In this document: positions 35,188 through 44,633 of the stretch, piece by piece
How the letters are laid out: each line of letters opens with the position of its first letter
Numbering within the stretch: the first letter of the stretch is position 1
DNA from: Desulfobacteraceae bacterium
GTDB taxonomy: Bacteria; Desulfobacterota; Desulfobacteria; Desulfobacterales; Desulfobacteraceae
DNA length: 64,000 nt
Assembly: GCA_016743945.1 (NCBI GenBank)
Contig: JADGFI010000003.1
Coordinates: 248,001 to 312,000 of the forward strand
Direction: 5' to 3'
Notes under the pieces: model-generated
What the model was told of the DNA's origin: nothing
Seen by the model: only the letters and a program-made list of their open reading frames with translations
Database searches by the model: none
Made by a program: the position numbers and the translations under genes

Positions 35188-36747
35188 TTACAATGCGATA
35201 CCGGGTAACTTGCCGGTATGATCGCCTTTGCTGATGACACACTCACCATTTACCAGGACATATTCGATTCCATCGGGATATAAATGGGGATCTGAAAAAG
35301 TAGCACGGTCCCGGATGGTTTCAAGGTTAAAAATGGTAATATCAGCACATTTGCCGGCAAGAATCTGCCCCCGGTCCGTCAGGCCCAACCGTTGTGCGGG
35401 CAGGGAGGTCATTTTCCGGACAGCCTCTTCCAGAGACAACACCTTTTCTTGCTTTACATATTTTTTGATGATTCTGGGAAATGTCCCATAATTTCTTGGA
35501 TGCGGCTTGCCTTTATGCAGCACACCATAATCTGCCAGGGCCTGCCCATCGGACCCGAACATTATTTTGGGGTGACGCATCACCGTACACACATCTTTTT
35601 CCGACATGGCAAAACTGACAATATTGACATTTGTATTTTCCTGGATAAGTAAATCAAAAACAGCGGTTAAAATATCTGTTTTAAGGGAAGCTGCCAGCGC
35701 CATCAGGTTCATACCCTCAAACTCCGGGTTATTTTCACAACAAGACAGATAGGTATTCTCAAAATAATCCGGTCTGACAGTGATCTCATCTTTCAATCTG
35801 TCTCGTATCAGGTTGCTTTTGAGCCGCTTTAAGATATCCGGCACAGATCCCGCAAGCATCCAATAGGGCAATATGGAGGTAAGACCGGTGCTGGAGGCGG
35901 TGTATGGATATTGATCTGCGGTGACATCAAGGCCGGATTCATTGGCTTCATCCATCAATGCAAGGGTTTGTGTGACCTTCCCCCAATTGCTTTCTCCCGT
36001 TGCTTTATGATGGGAAATATGAACGGATACACCGGTCTCTTTTCCAATGGACAAGGTCTCTTTTACCGCCTCAATCAACTCGTTCCCCTCACTTCTCATG
36101 TGGGAAGCATACAGCCCTTTTTTTTCACTGACAACCTGCGCCAATTCGACCAGTTCCCGGCGTGTCGCATAGCAACCCGGCGCGTAAATCAACCCTGAAG
36201 ACAGTCCCCTTGCCCCCTCGTCCATGGCCTGAATAATCAGCTCTTTCATCCGCGCCATCTCGGTTGGATCCGGCGCCCGTTCTTCATACCCCATCACAGC
36301 GGCACGAATGGTATTGTGCCCGATCAGCGGGACAATATTCACAGCAACTCCCTGTTGTTTAATACGGGATAAATAGTCCTTCATACTCAACCAGTCCCAC
36401 TGAATCTTGTACCCGTCAATCTGGGTTTTCTCCTTGATCAGGTCCCGTTTTTCTCTTAATACCGGTGCTGCGGAATCACCACAGTTCCCAATTACTTCGG
36501 TTGTGATCCCCTGTCTGATTTTACTTTCGGCACGCGGATTGGCCAACAGGGAAAAATCAGAATGGGAATGAAAATCAATAAATCCCGGACAGACACAATA
36601 TCCTGTGGCATCAATGATGTTTTCAGAGGCCTCATCAATCTCACCAATCCTGGCAATTTGACCTTTTAAAATTCCAATATCGGCCGTATAGATCGGATTT
36701 GCGTTTCCATCTATGATTTTACCATTTTTTATAATCAGATCGAACAC
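35188..36747 (-). CDS. N-acyl-D-amino-acid deacylase (amidohydrolase superfamily)
   Basis: Hydrolyses N-acyl-D-amino acids to a free D-amino acid and a carboxylic acid; cytosolic zinc enzyme. The 519-residue protein begins FDLIIKNGKIIDG. The metal motif HSHSD (His60, His62, Asp64) follows the strand CPGFIDF. GNCGDSAAPV near residue 85 carries the Cys that binds zinc in characterised D-aminoacylases. HISHHKATG lies near 245, and FGSDGQALADYGV near 395 gives the catalytic Asp. The GTG start at 36747 is chosen because AGGAGA lies 6 nt upstream; an ATG seven codons earlier has no such site and gives an atypical N-terminus. Located between the M20 hydrolase and the racemase in the same operon. Confidence 0.9.
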   Translation of the reverse strand: MFDLIIKNGKIIDGNANPIYTADIGILKGQIARIGEIDEASENIIDATGYCVCPGFIDFHSHSDFSLLANPRAESKIRQGITTEVIGNCGDSAAPVLREKRDLIKEKTQIDGYKIQWDWLSMKDYLSRIKQQGVAVNIVPLIGHNTIRAAVMGYEERAPDPTEMARMKELIIQAMDEGARGLSSGLIYAPGCYATRRELVELAQVVSEKKGLYASHMRSEGNELIEAVKETLSIGKETGVSVHISHHKATGESNWGKVTQTLALMDEANESGLDVTADQYPYTASSTGLTSILPYWMLAGSVPDILKRLKSNLIRDRLKDEITVRPDYFENTYLSCCENNPEFEGMNLMALAASLKTDILTAVFDLLIQENTNVNIVSFAMSEKDVCTVMRHPKIMFGSDGQALADYGVLHKGKPHPRNYGTFPRIIKKYVKQEKVLSLEEAVRKMTSLPAQRLGLTDRGQILAGKCADITIFNLETIRDRATFSDPHLYPDGIEYVLVNGECVISKGDHTGKLPGIAL

Positions 36748-36753
36748 CCTTTT

Positions 36754-36759
36754 TCTCCT
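36754..36759 (-). promoter_or_regulatory. ribosome binding site that decides the deacylase start
   Basis: AGGAGA on the minus strand, 6 nt before the GTG at 36747. It lies downstream of the competing ATG at 36768, so that ATG would place the ribosome binding site inside the coding region. Confidence 0.65.
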
Positions 36760-36821
36760 GATACTCATTGGTTTTTTTTAAGCCTGTCGGTAAACACCCA
36801 TACCGTTGCAGGGGAAGATAA

Positions 36822-37991
36822 TCAGCTTAAATATTGGCACACCGCTTCCACGAATATCTTTACCCCGATCTCCAATACCCCTTCGTCCAGATCAAAGCGG
36901 TCTGAATGCAAAGGATGAATGATCCCTTTTTCTTCATTTCTGCAGCCCAGCATAATCATGGCGCTGGGACGCGCCAATGCAAAAAATGCGAAATCCTCTG
37001 CACCCGTGGAAGGCTTCAGGTATTTAATATTTTCAACACCCAGCACCTGGACGCCAATCTCATACAAAAATTTAGCAACTTCGGTGTCATTGATACAGGG
37101 GGGATACCCCTCCTTAACGGTTAAGGTACAACTGACCCCGAAGCTTACTTCGAGCCCTTTTACAATGTCTTGCAGCCGTTTAATTAAAAATTTGCGGACC
37201 GAAGGTCTCAGCGCCCGGATACCACCAGCCAATTCCGCCTGCCAGGGGATCACATTGCCGGCTTCTCCTGCTGCAAATTTCCCCACATGCACCACACCGG
37301 TTTCCAAAGGATCCACATTCCGTGCCACGAGGGTCTGCAGGGTTGATACAAAATAAGAACCGGCAACAATGGGATCAATGGCTTCGTGGGGGCGTCCGCC
37401 ATGTCCTCCTTTCCCTTTTATGATCAAATGGAACGGATCCGTAGACGCATGACTTTGGGAATGAAACACGCCGGCTGTTTTTACCGGTAAATTCGGCTGG
37501 AGATGACAGGCCAGTATGCGATCCACATGGGGATCCGCCAGCACCCCGCGTTTTATCATCACATCGGCACCTCCGTCCCCCTCCTCGGCCGGCTGAAAAA
37601 TAAATTTGATATTTCCCTTTAATTTTTTGATCCGTCCGGATTCAACAAGATATTTCGCAACACCGAGCATAATGGTGGTGTGGGCATCATGGCCACAGGC
37701 ATGCATCATACCCGGGTTTTTCGATTTAAAGGGAACGGAGGTTTGCTCCTCAATGGGAAGTGCATCTATATCCGCCCGCAAAGCAATGGTTTTGCCGGGT
37801 TTTCCTCCACGAATCAGGCCGACAACACCGGTCATATCTTCATACCCGTAATGTTCAATTCCCATTTCAGATAGCAGTTGTTTAATTTGCCGGGTTGTTT
37901 TAACTTCCTGAAACATAATTTCGGGATATTGATGGAATTGACGCCGAACATCCATCAACCACTGACCAAACGATTTATCAAAATCAATCAT
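36822..37991 (-). CDS. M20-family amidohydrolase (hippurate/N-acyl-amino-acid hydrolase type)
   Basis: A 389-residue cytosolic metallo-amidohydrolase. The first metal motif is MMHACGHDAHTTIMLG (Cys99, His101, Asp102 and His104 region), preceded by ALRADIDALPI. The general-base motif QPAEEGDGGAD has Glu136-Glu137, and the dimerisation domain contains GKGGHGGRPHEAIDP near residue 190. STGAEDFAFF near 345 is the final metal-ligand segment. The Cys of the HACGHD motif places it with aminoacylase/IAA-hydrolase/HipO-type members. It lies 53 bp or more from neighbours in a peptide-catabolic operon, where it may split acylated or gamma-linked products of imported peptides; the exact substrate is unknown. 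Confidence 0.92.
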   Translation of the reverse strand: MIDFDKSFGQWLMDVRRQFHQYPEIMFQEVKTTRQIKQLLSEMGIEHYGYEDMTGVVGLIRGGKPGKTIALRADIDALPIEEQTSVPFKSKNPGMMHACGHDAHTTIMLGVAKYLVESGRIKKLKGNIKFIFQPAEEGDGGADVMIKRGVLADPHVDRILACHLQPNLPVKTAGVFHSQSHASTDPFHLIIKGKGGHGGRPHEAIDPIVAGSYFVSTLQTLVARNVDPLETGVVHVGKFAAGEAGNVIPWQAELAGGIRALRPSVRKFLIKRLQDIVKGLEVSFGVSCTLTVKEGYPPCINDTEVAKFLYEIGVQVLGVENIKYLKPSTGAEDFAFFALARPSAMIMLGCRNEEKGIIHPLHSDRFDLDEGVLEIGVKIFVEAVCQYLS

Positions 37992-38030
37992 GAATTATCC
38001 TTTTCATTACCTTCTTTTTTAACCAAAATC

Positions 38031-38924
38031 TCATGCAACAGGGTCTAAAAGAAATCGACCCAGGGTTGGTAAAAATTGCATACTTGTGGCACATACGCTT
38101 CCCTTGGAAAAGACAGCGATTGTAATGGCCTGTCCCCGGGGGCCTTCCACATACACAAGATCGTTCCGGGTAACACTGGTTAACCCGGCTTTTGACCATA
38201 CCTTAAAATGATCCGGAACCGCTTGTGCTATATATCCTCGTACCTGATCCACCTCCCCTTTTTCAAGGGGTCTTGGGTCGCGTTCCCACTCCCGGGAAAG
38301 CAGTCCCATCATCTGAGCGGAATAGGCAGGGTCAATCATTTGCCCCGCCGCAATCCCATGCATCAATGTGGCCGCCGCAAGAGGGGTCAAACTGTTTGAA
38401 CCGTAAAGATCCCGTGCCGTCTGCTCCCGGCCGTAGGGGCTCTCTTCAAAGGTGCTGTGACACACTTTAATCGGGTCAAATTCCGGCCAGCTATAGCCGT
38501 CAAAATAACGTTGAACCCAGGACCGTTTTTCCCACCATGCTTCCATTTCAGATTGAGATAAGACGGCACCGCCATGGGTACCTGTAATGCGATCCAAAAC
38601 ATAACTTGTGGCATCATTGCTGGAAATCTTGATCATATTTTCCAGGGCCCGTTCATCTTCTGTGTCCAGTATAATGTTTTTTTCTTTTACCTGTTCCAGG
38701 AAGGCAACCATGAAAAATGCTTTTACGACACTGGCCGGATAAAAGGGTGCCTGGGCGCGGTACCCGTAAATTTTTCCATCTGTAAACCGATCCGGATTTG
38801 CTTTTGGCGGTGTATCGTACCGTCGGTAAATGAAACCAAAATCCAGGGGGTTGATGCCTCCCTTAAAGTGCTCAACTATTTTTGCCGCAATGTCATCGGC
38901 GGGTAATATTTTTAATGGGGTCAT
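38031..38924 (-). CDS. class A beta-lactamase-fold serine hydrolase, cytosolic
   Basis: A 297-residue serine hydrolase of the penicillin-recognising fold. The nucleophile motif is Ser65-V-V-Lys68 (PASVVKAFFM), the second motif is Ser101-x-Asn103 (ISSNDATSY), and KAG (VWSKAGLTSV, near residue 245) stands where KTG is usual. There is no signal peptide, so a role against periplasmic beta-lactams is unlikely. Position inside an oligopeptide-uptake and D-amino-acid operon suggests a D-aminopeptidase or a hydrolase of cyclic or acylated peptides. This is inference. AAGGA of its ribosome binding site overlaps the stop of the 38-residue gene just upstream, so translation of the two is linked. Confidence 0.8.
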   Translation of the reverse strand: MTPLKILPADDIAAKIVEHFKGGINPLDFGFIYRRYDTPPKANPDRFTDGKIYGYRAQAPFYPASVVKAFFMVAFLEQVKEKNIILDTEDERALENMIKISSNDATSYVLDRITGTHGGAVLSQSEMEAWWEKRSWVQRYFDGYSWPEFDPIKVCHSTFEESPYGREQTARDLYGSNSLTPLAAATLMHGIAAGQMIDPAYSAQMMGLLSREWERDPRPLEKGEVDQVRGYIAQAVPDHFKVWSKAGLTSVTRNDLVYVEGPRGQAITIAVFSKGSVCATSMQFLPTLGRFLLDPVA

Positions 38925-38932
38925 TTTTTTCC

Positions 38933-39049
38933 TTAATCGTCTTTTCGGATCAAACCGAATCTCTGATCTATTATCAGTTCAAGTTCAAGTTCAGACGCTC
39001 CTTTCAAAGTGTCTAAAAATTGTTTCCATGATAATTTGCTGTTAGACAT
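38933..39049 (-). CDS. 38-residue small protein inside the opp/D-amino-acid operon
   Basis: A previously uncounted short reading frame of 39 codons in the 135-bp gap between oppF and the serine hydrolase gene. The peptide starts MSNSKLSWKQFLDTLKGASE and ends FGLIRKDD; it looks like an amphipathic, acidic helix followed by a short strand. The ATG at 39049 has AAGG overlapping the oppF stop codon at an 8-nt spacing, and its own TAA merges into the ribosome binding site of the next gene. This stop-to-Shine-Dalgarno nesting on both sides is what one expects of a translated gene. No family is recognised. It might be a subunit, a regulator of the transporter, or a leader that couples translation. 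Confidence 0.6.
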   Translation of the reverse strand: MSNSKLSWKQFLDTLKGASELELELIIDQRFGLIRKDD

Positions 39050-39059
39050 ATATGATACC

Positions 39060-40070
39060 TTAAATATCCGACCGATTTCCGGCCTGGCTTAAAAGGTGGC
39101 AGCGCGCCTGATGGTCATTGCCCACCTGTGTAAATTCCGGGATTTTATTTTCCCGGCATATCGCCCCAGGGCTTTCCTTACAGCGGGGATGAAAAGGGCA
39201 GCCTCTAGGCGGTGTCAATGCCGAAGGCGTTTCACCTGTCATCCGTGTTTCAAGGGAGGTGGGGTTCAATGGATCGGGGATGGCGGCTATCAATGCATTG
39301 GTATAGGGGTGGGAAGGAGATGTAAAAATGGATTTCCAGTTTCCTTCCTCAACAATATGACCCAGGTACATAACCGCAATCCGGTCACTCATGTGCTCCA
39401 CCACACCCAGGTCATGGGATATCATCAAGAGTGCAATACCCAAATCCTCTTTAAGATCCAGCAGAAGGTTAATGATCTGGGCCCGGATGGAGACATCCAG
39501 GGCTGAAACAGGCTCATCACAGATCACCAGCTTGGGGTTTAAAATAAGCGCCCGGGCAATGCAGATTCTCTGACGCTGGCCCCCGGAGAATTCATGGGCA
39601 TAGCGGTGGGAAAAATCCGGTTTTAAACCGACTTTTAAAAGCATTTCAGCCACCCGGGCATCCCTTTTTTCCTTGTCTTTGACACCATGCAGTTTTAAAG
39701 GGTTAGACAGTGTCTGATAAATGGTTTGACGGGGATTAAGGGACGCAAAGGGATCCTGGAAAACCATCTGTACGGACCGGGCCTGGGCCATACGATCCTG
39801 TTTTATGGTGGTCACAACATCACCGCCATCCAGGTAAATACTGCCTTTGGTGATGGGAACCAGTCCTAAAATGGCCTGGGCCAATGTTGATTTCCCGCAG
39901 CCCGATTCCCCCACAAGCCCGAGGCATTCTCCGGCTTGAATAGTAAGGTTGACCCCGTCAACGGCCTTTAAGGGCCGTGACCCGAACCCGCTTTTATTCC
40001 TTATGGAATAATGAACGGCAAGTTCCTTGATCTGCAAAAGGGATTTTTTTTCAACCAATACATTACCCAT
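39060..40070 (-). CDS. oligopeptide ABC transporter ATPase (OppF/DppF type)
   Basis: One of two ATPases powering peptide import. The 336-residue protein has Walker [13 protein letters not shown] near residue 55, the Q-loop MVFQDPFASLNPRQTI near 110, signature FSGGQRQRICIARALI near 165, Walker B LVICDEPVSALD near 185 and the switch His in MISHDLG near 218. The C-terminal oligopeptide-specific region has Cys-rich CPFHPRCKESPGAIC near residue 305. This cysteine pattern is an iron-sulfur-like site reported in Dpp/Opp ATPases. It overlaps oppD by 8 bp. Confidence 0.95.
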   Translation of the reverse strand: MGNVLVEKKSLLQIKELAVHYSIRNKSGFGSRPLKAVDGVNLTIQAGECLGLVGESGCGKSTLAQAILGLVPITKGSIYLDGGDVVTTIKQDRMAQARSVQMVFQDPFASLNPRQTIYQTLSNPLKLHGVKDKEKRDARVAEMLLKVGLKPDFSHRYAHEFSGGQRQRICIARALILNPKLVICDEPVSALDVSIRAQIINLLLDLKEDLGIALLMISHDLGVVEHMSDRIAVMYLGHIVEEGNWKSIFTSPSHPYTNALIAAIPDPLNPTSLETRMTGETPSALTPPRGCPFHPRCKESPGAICRENKIPEFTQVGNDHQARCHLLSQAGNRSDI

Positions 40071-41043
40071 AATTATAACACCTCACATACCCCCTGGGAT
40101 CGATTTTTGTCTGCAGCGGGGCTTCATGCCGGCATTTATCCATGGTATCCGGACAACGGGGATGAAACCTGCAGCCATCCTGAAACTCAAAAATCGACGG
40201 CACCGTGCCGCTGATTTCATTGAGCCTTACCTGCCCTTTTTCAAGTCGCCCGCCCAACCGGGGCAGGGATCCGACCAGGCCCTTTGTATACGGATGACAG
40301 GGACCTGTAAAGATATCACTTCCAAATTGTTCTTCTACGATTTTCCCTGCATACATGACGGCCACTCTCCGGCACATGCGCGCCACAAGTCCCAGATCGT
40401 GGGAGATCATTAAAACAGCGGTTCCCCGCTCCTTGCAAAGTTCAAGGATCAATTCCACAATTTCCGCCTGAATGGTCACATCCAGGGCGGTGGTGGGTTC
40501 ATCGGCGATGAGCAGCGCAGGATTGCACGATAGGGCAATGGCAATCATAATCCGCTGCCGCATCCCGCCGGATAACTGGTGGGGATAATTGTGAATCCGC
40601 CGCCCGGGGCTTGGCACCTGCACCTGGTCCAGGGCTTCAATGGCTTTTTTCCTGGCATCTCTCATGCTCATGCCGCGGTGCAGCACAAACATCTCGCCTA
40701 TTTGATCCCCGACTGTCATCAACGGGTTGAGGGCCGTCATGGGTTCCTGAAAAATCATGGATATCCGATCACCCCTTAATCGACGCATACCCTTGTTTTT
40801 TAATTTTTCGATCTGCTGCCCTTCAAACTCAATGACACCATTGGATATTCGAAGCGGGGCACTCAAAAGACCGGCAATCGAAAGCGCGGTAAGGCTTTTC
40901 CCACAGCCCGACTCCCCCACAAGACCAAAAATCTCTCCCTTTTCAATGGAAAGGGTAACCCCTTCAACAGCGGTATAATGCTGTGCGTCTATTTCAATGG
41001 AAATAGACAGATCCTTTATGTCCAATACCGGATTCATGGTCAT
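40063..41043 (-). CDS. oligopeptide ABC transporter ATPase (OppD/DppD type)
   Basis: The second ATPase of the importer, 326 residues. Walker [12 protein letters not shown] is near residue 37, the Q-loop [16 protein letters not shown] near 95, signature [15 protein letters not shown] near 158, Walker [14 protein letters not shown] near 178 and [12 protein letters not shown] near 210. The C-terminal oligopeptide region carries [14 protein letters not shown] near residue 291, as in OppF. The ATG overlaps the oppC stop as ATGA, and an 8-bp overlap links it to oppF, so the two ATPases are translationally coupled and probably assemble as a heterodimer. Confidence 0.95.
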   Translation of the reverse strand: MTMNPVLDIKDLSISIEIDAQHYTAVEGVTLSIEKGEIFGLVGESGCGKSLTALSIAGLLSAPLRISNGVIEFEGQQIEKLKNKGMRRLRGDRISMIFQEPMTALNPLMTVGDQIGEMFVLHRGMSMRDARKKAIEALDQVQVPSPGRRIHNYPHQLSGGMRQRIMIAIALSCNPALLIADEPTTALDVTIQAEIVELILELCKERGTAVLMISHDLGLVARMCRRVAVMYAGKIVEEQFGSDIFTGPCHPYTKGLVGSLPRLGGRLEKGQVRLNEISGTVPSIFEFQDGCRFHPRCPDTMDKCRHEAPLQTKIDPRGYVRCYNYG

Positions 41044-41864
41044 GTTTTTTTTGCCTTTCCATGGGGGTCCAGAAAATCTCTCAACCCATCCCCGAGAAGA
41101 TTAAACCCGAGGACCGTGATAAAAATGGCAAGCCCGGGAAAAACCGAGAGCCAGGGCGAAAACAACAGCTGCTCACGTGCCTTGGCAAGCATGGCGCCCC
41201 AGCTGGGTGCCGGAGGGACAACACCAAGCCCCAGAAAAGACAATGCAGCTTCCGCCATGATGGCAGACCCGATCCCCATGGTGGCAATTACAATGATCGG
41301 TCCGATCATATTGGGCAAAAGTTCCTTGAACATGATGTGCAGGTTGCCAAATCCAAGGGTATAAGACGCCTGGATATAATTTTGTGATTTTAATGACAGC
41401 ACCTGGGCCCGGGATATCCTGCAGCTGTACGCCCAGTCGGTCATTCCCAGGGCGATTAAAAGGCTGCCTATACCAGGGCCTAGAACAGACATTAAGGCAA
41501 GGGCAAACACCACCGTTGGAATGGAGAGTATCAAGCCGGTCATTCCCATAACAATTTCGTCCCACCACCCCCCCACATATCCCGCAGACAAGCCCAGGGA
41601 AACCCCGATAAAGGTATTCATCATCTGAACCACAAGCCCGATCATCAGGGAAATTCTTGCGCCATAAACAATCCGGGAAAAGATATCTCTTCCCTGTTCA
41701 TCGGTACCCAGCAAAAACATCTTGCTCGGGGGTTCCTCGGCATACATGAGATTGGCATCCAGTATGGGGTCATGGGTGGCTATCAGCGGGGCAAAAATGG
41801 CCGTCACCACAACAATAACAAACAGGATTACCCCGACAATCAAATTTAAACTGACTTTTTTCAT
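41040..41864 (-). CDS. oligopeptide ABC transporter permease (OppC/DppC type)
   Basis: A 274-residue inner-membrane permease with about six helices. The first helix is near residues 8-28. The extracytoplasmic segment after it has FLLGTDEQGRDIFSRIVYGAR, a signature of the OppC subfamily. The EAA loop that docks the ATPase is EAALSFLGLGVVPPAPSWG near residue 215. The start at 41864 follows GAGGCGG and leaves a 10-bp gap after oppB; an earlier in-frame start would overlap oppB. Confidence 0.94.
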   Translation of the reverse strand: MKKVSLNLIVGVILFVIVVVTAIFAPLIATHDPILDANLMYAEEPPSKMFLLGTDEQGRDIFSRIVYGARISLMIGLVVQMMNTFIGVSLGLSAGYVGGWWDEIVMGMTGLILSIPTVVFALALMSVLGPGIGSLLIALGMTDWAYSCRISRAQVLSLKSQNYIQASYTLGFGNLHIMFKELLPNMIGPIIVIATMGIGSAIMAEAALSFLGLGVVPPAPSWGAMLAKAREQLLFSPWLSVFPGLAIFITVLGFNLLGDGLRDFLDPHGKAKKT

Positions 41865-41874
41865 GACCGCCTCA

Positions 41875-42807
41875 TCATTGATATCGAATACGGGGGTCAA
41901 TTGCCAGATATGCAATATCAACCAGAGTATTAATAATTAAAAAGAAAAGTACAATCACCAGGATACAGCCCTGCACCGAAGGAATATCCCTGAGCGAAAC
42001 CGAATCGATCAACATGGATCCGACACCCGGCCAGGCAAACAATTTTTCAACCACAACCGAGCCGCCCAGCATTGAGCCGAACTGCAATCCGATGGTTGTC
42101 AAAATGATCACAAACGCATTTCGACCCAGGTGTTTAAAAACAACCCGGGTCTCACTCATCCCCTTGGATCTGGCTGTCCTGATAAAATCGGAATTGAGGG
42201 TGTCAAGAACAGCCGCACGGGTTGTTCTGGCGAGAAGTGCCATGGGCGCAATCCCCAGTGTAAGCGCCGGCAGGATTAAATTTTTAATGCCGCCGTTGCC
42301 ATACCCAAAGGTTGGTAATAATCCCAGTTTAAGTGAAAATACATACATGGCAATAAGTCCGAACCAGAACCCGGGGACTGAAAGTCCGGATACGGCAAAC
42401 ACCATGGTGACGGTATCAATAAGGCTGCCAGCCCGAATCGCTGCAATAAACCCCAAAGGCAGTCCCACGGCAATGGCAAAGGTAATCGCGGCACAAGCCA
42501 GTTTAAAGGAGGCAATAATCCTGGATGAAAGCAGGTCTGCAACCGGCCGTCTATTGGAATATGATTTCCCGAGATCCCCCCTGGCAAGCCCTGCCACATA
42601 AATACCAAACCGCTGGTGCAGCGGTTTATCAATCCCCAGCTCTCGTTTGATTCGTTCAATAACTTTTGGATCAAGAGATCGCTTGTCACCCATAAGTGAA
42701 GAGGCAAATGTCCCCGGGATAACACTGAATAGGAAGAAAACCAGGGTCACAACAATCATGACCGTAAGGGCAGATTGCAAAAGCCGTTTAAATATTAAGG
42801 CAACCAT
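41875..42807 (-). CDS. oligopeptide ABC transporter permease (OppB/DppB type)
   Basis: A 310-residue inner-membrane permease. The N-terminal helix is followed by VIPGTFASSLMGDKRSLDPKVIERIKRELGIDKP-like sequence (residues about 28-62), as in OppB. The ATPase-docking loop is in RTARSKGMSETRVVFKHLGRNA near residue 200. The chosen ATG at 42807 gives a standard N-terminus; a longer frame adds a hydrophobic stretch without support. A strong hairpin separates it from oppA and may reduce its expression relative to the binding protein. Confidence 0.93.
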   Translation of the reverse strand: MVALIFKRLLQSALTVMIVVTLVFFLFSVIPGTFASSLMGDKRSLDPKVIERIKRELGIDKPLHQRFGIYVAGLARGDLGKSYSNRRPVADLLSSRIIASFKLACAAITFAIAVGLPLGFIAAIRAGSLIDTVTMVFAVSGLSVPGFWFGLIAMYVFSLKLGLLPTFGYGNGGIKNLILPALTLGIAPMALLARTTRAAVLDTLNSDFIRTARSKGMSETRVVFKHLGRNAFVIILTTIGLQFGSMLGGSVVVEKLFAWPGVGSMLIDSVSLRDIPSVQGCILVIVLFFLIINTLVDIAYLAIDPRIRYQ

Positions 42808-42860
42808 AAAAAAAAATAGTCCTGTCAGACAACAATACACGCTTGTTGCAATAAATAAGA

Positions 42861-42887
42861 GCAGACCGGCTTTAACAACCGGTCTGC
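42861..42887 (-). terminator. intercistronic hairpin between oppA and oppB
   Basis: In the minus-strand transcript GCAGACCGG pairs perfectly with CCGGTCTGC (9 bp, 9-nt loop), 15 bp after the oppA stop, and is followed by a T-rich TCTTATTTATT. This suits a leaky terminator or an RNA-stabilising end that gives more binding protein than permease. Confidence 0.65.
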
Positions 42888-42902
42888 AGCGATTAGCACG
42901 GT

Positions 42903-44534
42903 CTATCTTGTGGGAGAATTTTTATCAAGCCAGATGGCGTCTACTTCTATAATGGCAGCTTCCGTGACGTTGCCGTCCACATTATGAATCCAGGGCTGGG
43001 TTGCCACAACCGCTTTATTGTAGTTATGGAACCAGACCGGCGCTGCGTCCATAATAAAACCATCGGCTTTTTTAAGTAATTCAATTTTCTTTGCAGGATC
43101 ACTTGTGGCCGCGGCTTCATCTAAAATCGCATCATAGGCGGGATCCTTAAATGCAAATACATTGCTTCCGGTGCGGGGGATTCTGCTGTCAAACGTCCGC
43201 AGGGCTTTTAACGGATCAGGTCCGGTCCCATTTGAGCGAAACCAGACAGACGCTTTTCCGGCATACATGGCATCGATCAGAACATTGCTTTCCACAACCT
43301 TTGCTTTCGCGTGGATACCCACTTTTGCAAGATACGGCATCATGGCTTCAAAAACACCCAGGCTTGAGGTTTTATCCGTCACCATTGCCTCAAATTCAAA
43401 TCCGTCCGGATAACCGGCTTCCGCAAGAAGCGCCTTGGCTTTTTCAGGATCATAGGGGTAAGGTTTTCGTGTGCTGTCATAGGCAGTTGAAGTGGTCGGC
43501 AGCCAGCTGGTGGCTTTAAACGCTTTGCCTTTTAACAGTTTTTTGACGATAATATCCCGGTCAACAGCATAGTTAATTGCCTGACGGACCCGTTTATCAT
43601 CAAAGGGTTTCTCTTGTGTATTAAATCCCATGTGCCGGGTGAAAAGCTCGGCGATTTCAATCAACCCCTTGGACAGTTCGGGATCTGCCTTGTATGCAAG
43701 ATAGGCATTACTGGACAGCACGGTTGCATCAATCTCTTTTGCCCTGAAAGCCATATCAAGAACGCTGTTGTCACCGGTGATGACAAATTCAACACGGTCT
43801 GCATAGGGTTTTCCGGGTTTGTAGTATTTATCAAATTTTTCACCCACAATACGGGATCCTTCCACATGCTCAACAAACGTGAAAGGACCCAGCCCAACCG
43901 GGTGAAGTAAAAAGGATTCTTTTTCAACTTCCTCTTTGGGCAGTATGGCGGTAACCGCTTCAAACAACAAACTTCCCGGGTCATTATAGTCGGAAAATGT
44001 TATTTGAAGCGTGTAATCATCCATTTTTTTCAGACCGGAAATAGAAGTTGCATCCCCTTTGCCAAAGGCCTCTGCCCCGGCAATGGCACCGATCATGGTG
44101 GCTCCGGGAAACCCTTTTTCCGGGTTCATGAGACGGGCATAGGACCAGATCAAATCGTCAGCTGTCATTTTACGGCCATTATGGAAATAGACATTTTTTT
44201 TCAATTTATAGGTAAATACTTTTCCACTGCTATCGGTTGTAACAGATTCAGCCAGATCAAGTGCGGGTGAATTGTTTGCCGAATCCCAGGTATAAAGTGC
44301 CCTGTGAAATGCCTTTGAAACAACCATGTCCTGGGAACGATAGGTCACATGGGGATCAAGGCTTTTCAGTGCTGAACCATAGGGTGCTGAAAGTCTCAGG
44401 GTTCCACCGCTCATGGGGGTATCGCAAAAAGCGGGCATACTAAAAATCAAGGTAAAAAACAGGGCTGACATCAATACTCTGGATACCTTTTTTTTCATTT
44501 TTAGAAAAATTCTTCCGGATACAAATTCATGCAT
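42903..44534 (-). CDS. oligopeptide ABC transporter substrate-binding protein (family 5)
   Basis: A 543-residue exported solute-binding protein of the OppA/DppA family. The N-terminus has a positively charged stretch and a hydrophobic core (LMSALFFTLIFSM) ending PAFCDTP, a plausible signal peptidase I site. The mature part contains GGTLRLSAPYGSALKSLDPH near residue 46, KVFTYKLKKNVYFHNGRKMTADDLIWSYARLM near 108 (in family wording), and RQAINYAVDRDIIVKKLLKGK near 325. These are typical of peptide-binding proteins. The ATG at 44534 has GAGGAG 7 nt upstream; an ATG two codons earlier is too close to it. First transport gene after the GntR regulator, with 99 bp between. Confidence 0.94.
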   Translation of the reverse strand: MHEFVSGRIFLKMKKKVSRVLMSALFFTLIFSMPAFCDTPMSGGTLRLSAPYGSALKSLDPHVTYRSQDMVVSKAFHRALYTWDSANNSPALDLAESVTTDSSGKVFTYKLKKNVYFHNGRKMTADDLIWSYARLMNPEKGFPGATMIGAIAGAEAFGKGDATSISGLKKMDDYTLQITFSDYNDPGSLLFEAVTAILPKEEVEKESFLLHPVGLGPFTFVEHVEGSRIVGEKFDKYYKPGKPYADRVEFVITGDNSVLDMAFRAKEIDATVLSSNAYLAYKADPELSKGLIEIAELFTRHMGFNTQEKPFDDKRVRQAINYAVDRDIIVKKLLKGKAFKATSWLPTTSTAYDSTRKPYPYDPEKAKALLAEAGYPDGFEFEAMVTDKTSSLGVFEAMMPYLAKVGIHAKAKVVESNVLIDAMYAGKASVWFRSNGTGPDPLKALRTFDSRIPRTGSNVFAFKDPAYDAILDEAAATSDPAKKIELLKKADGFIMDAAPVWFHNYNKAVVATQPWIHNVDGNVTEAAIIEVDAIWLDKNSPTR

Positions 44535-44633
44535 AATCATTCTCCTCTTCAATTTTAGAAATCAATTACATATTAATGATAACTGCTCTGATAATCTGCC
44601 TCCCCTTTTCCCCTGGGTTAAAACCCCATTGTT

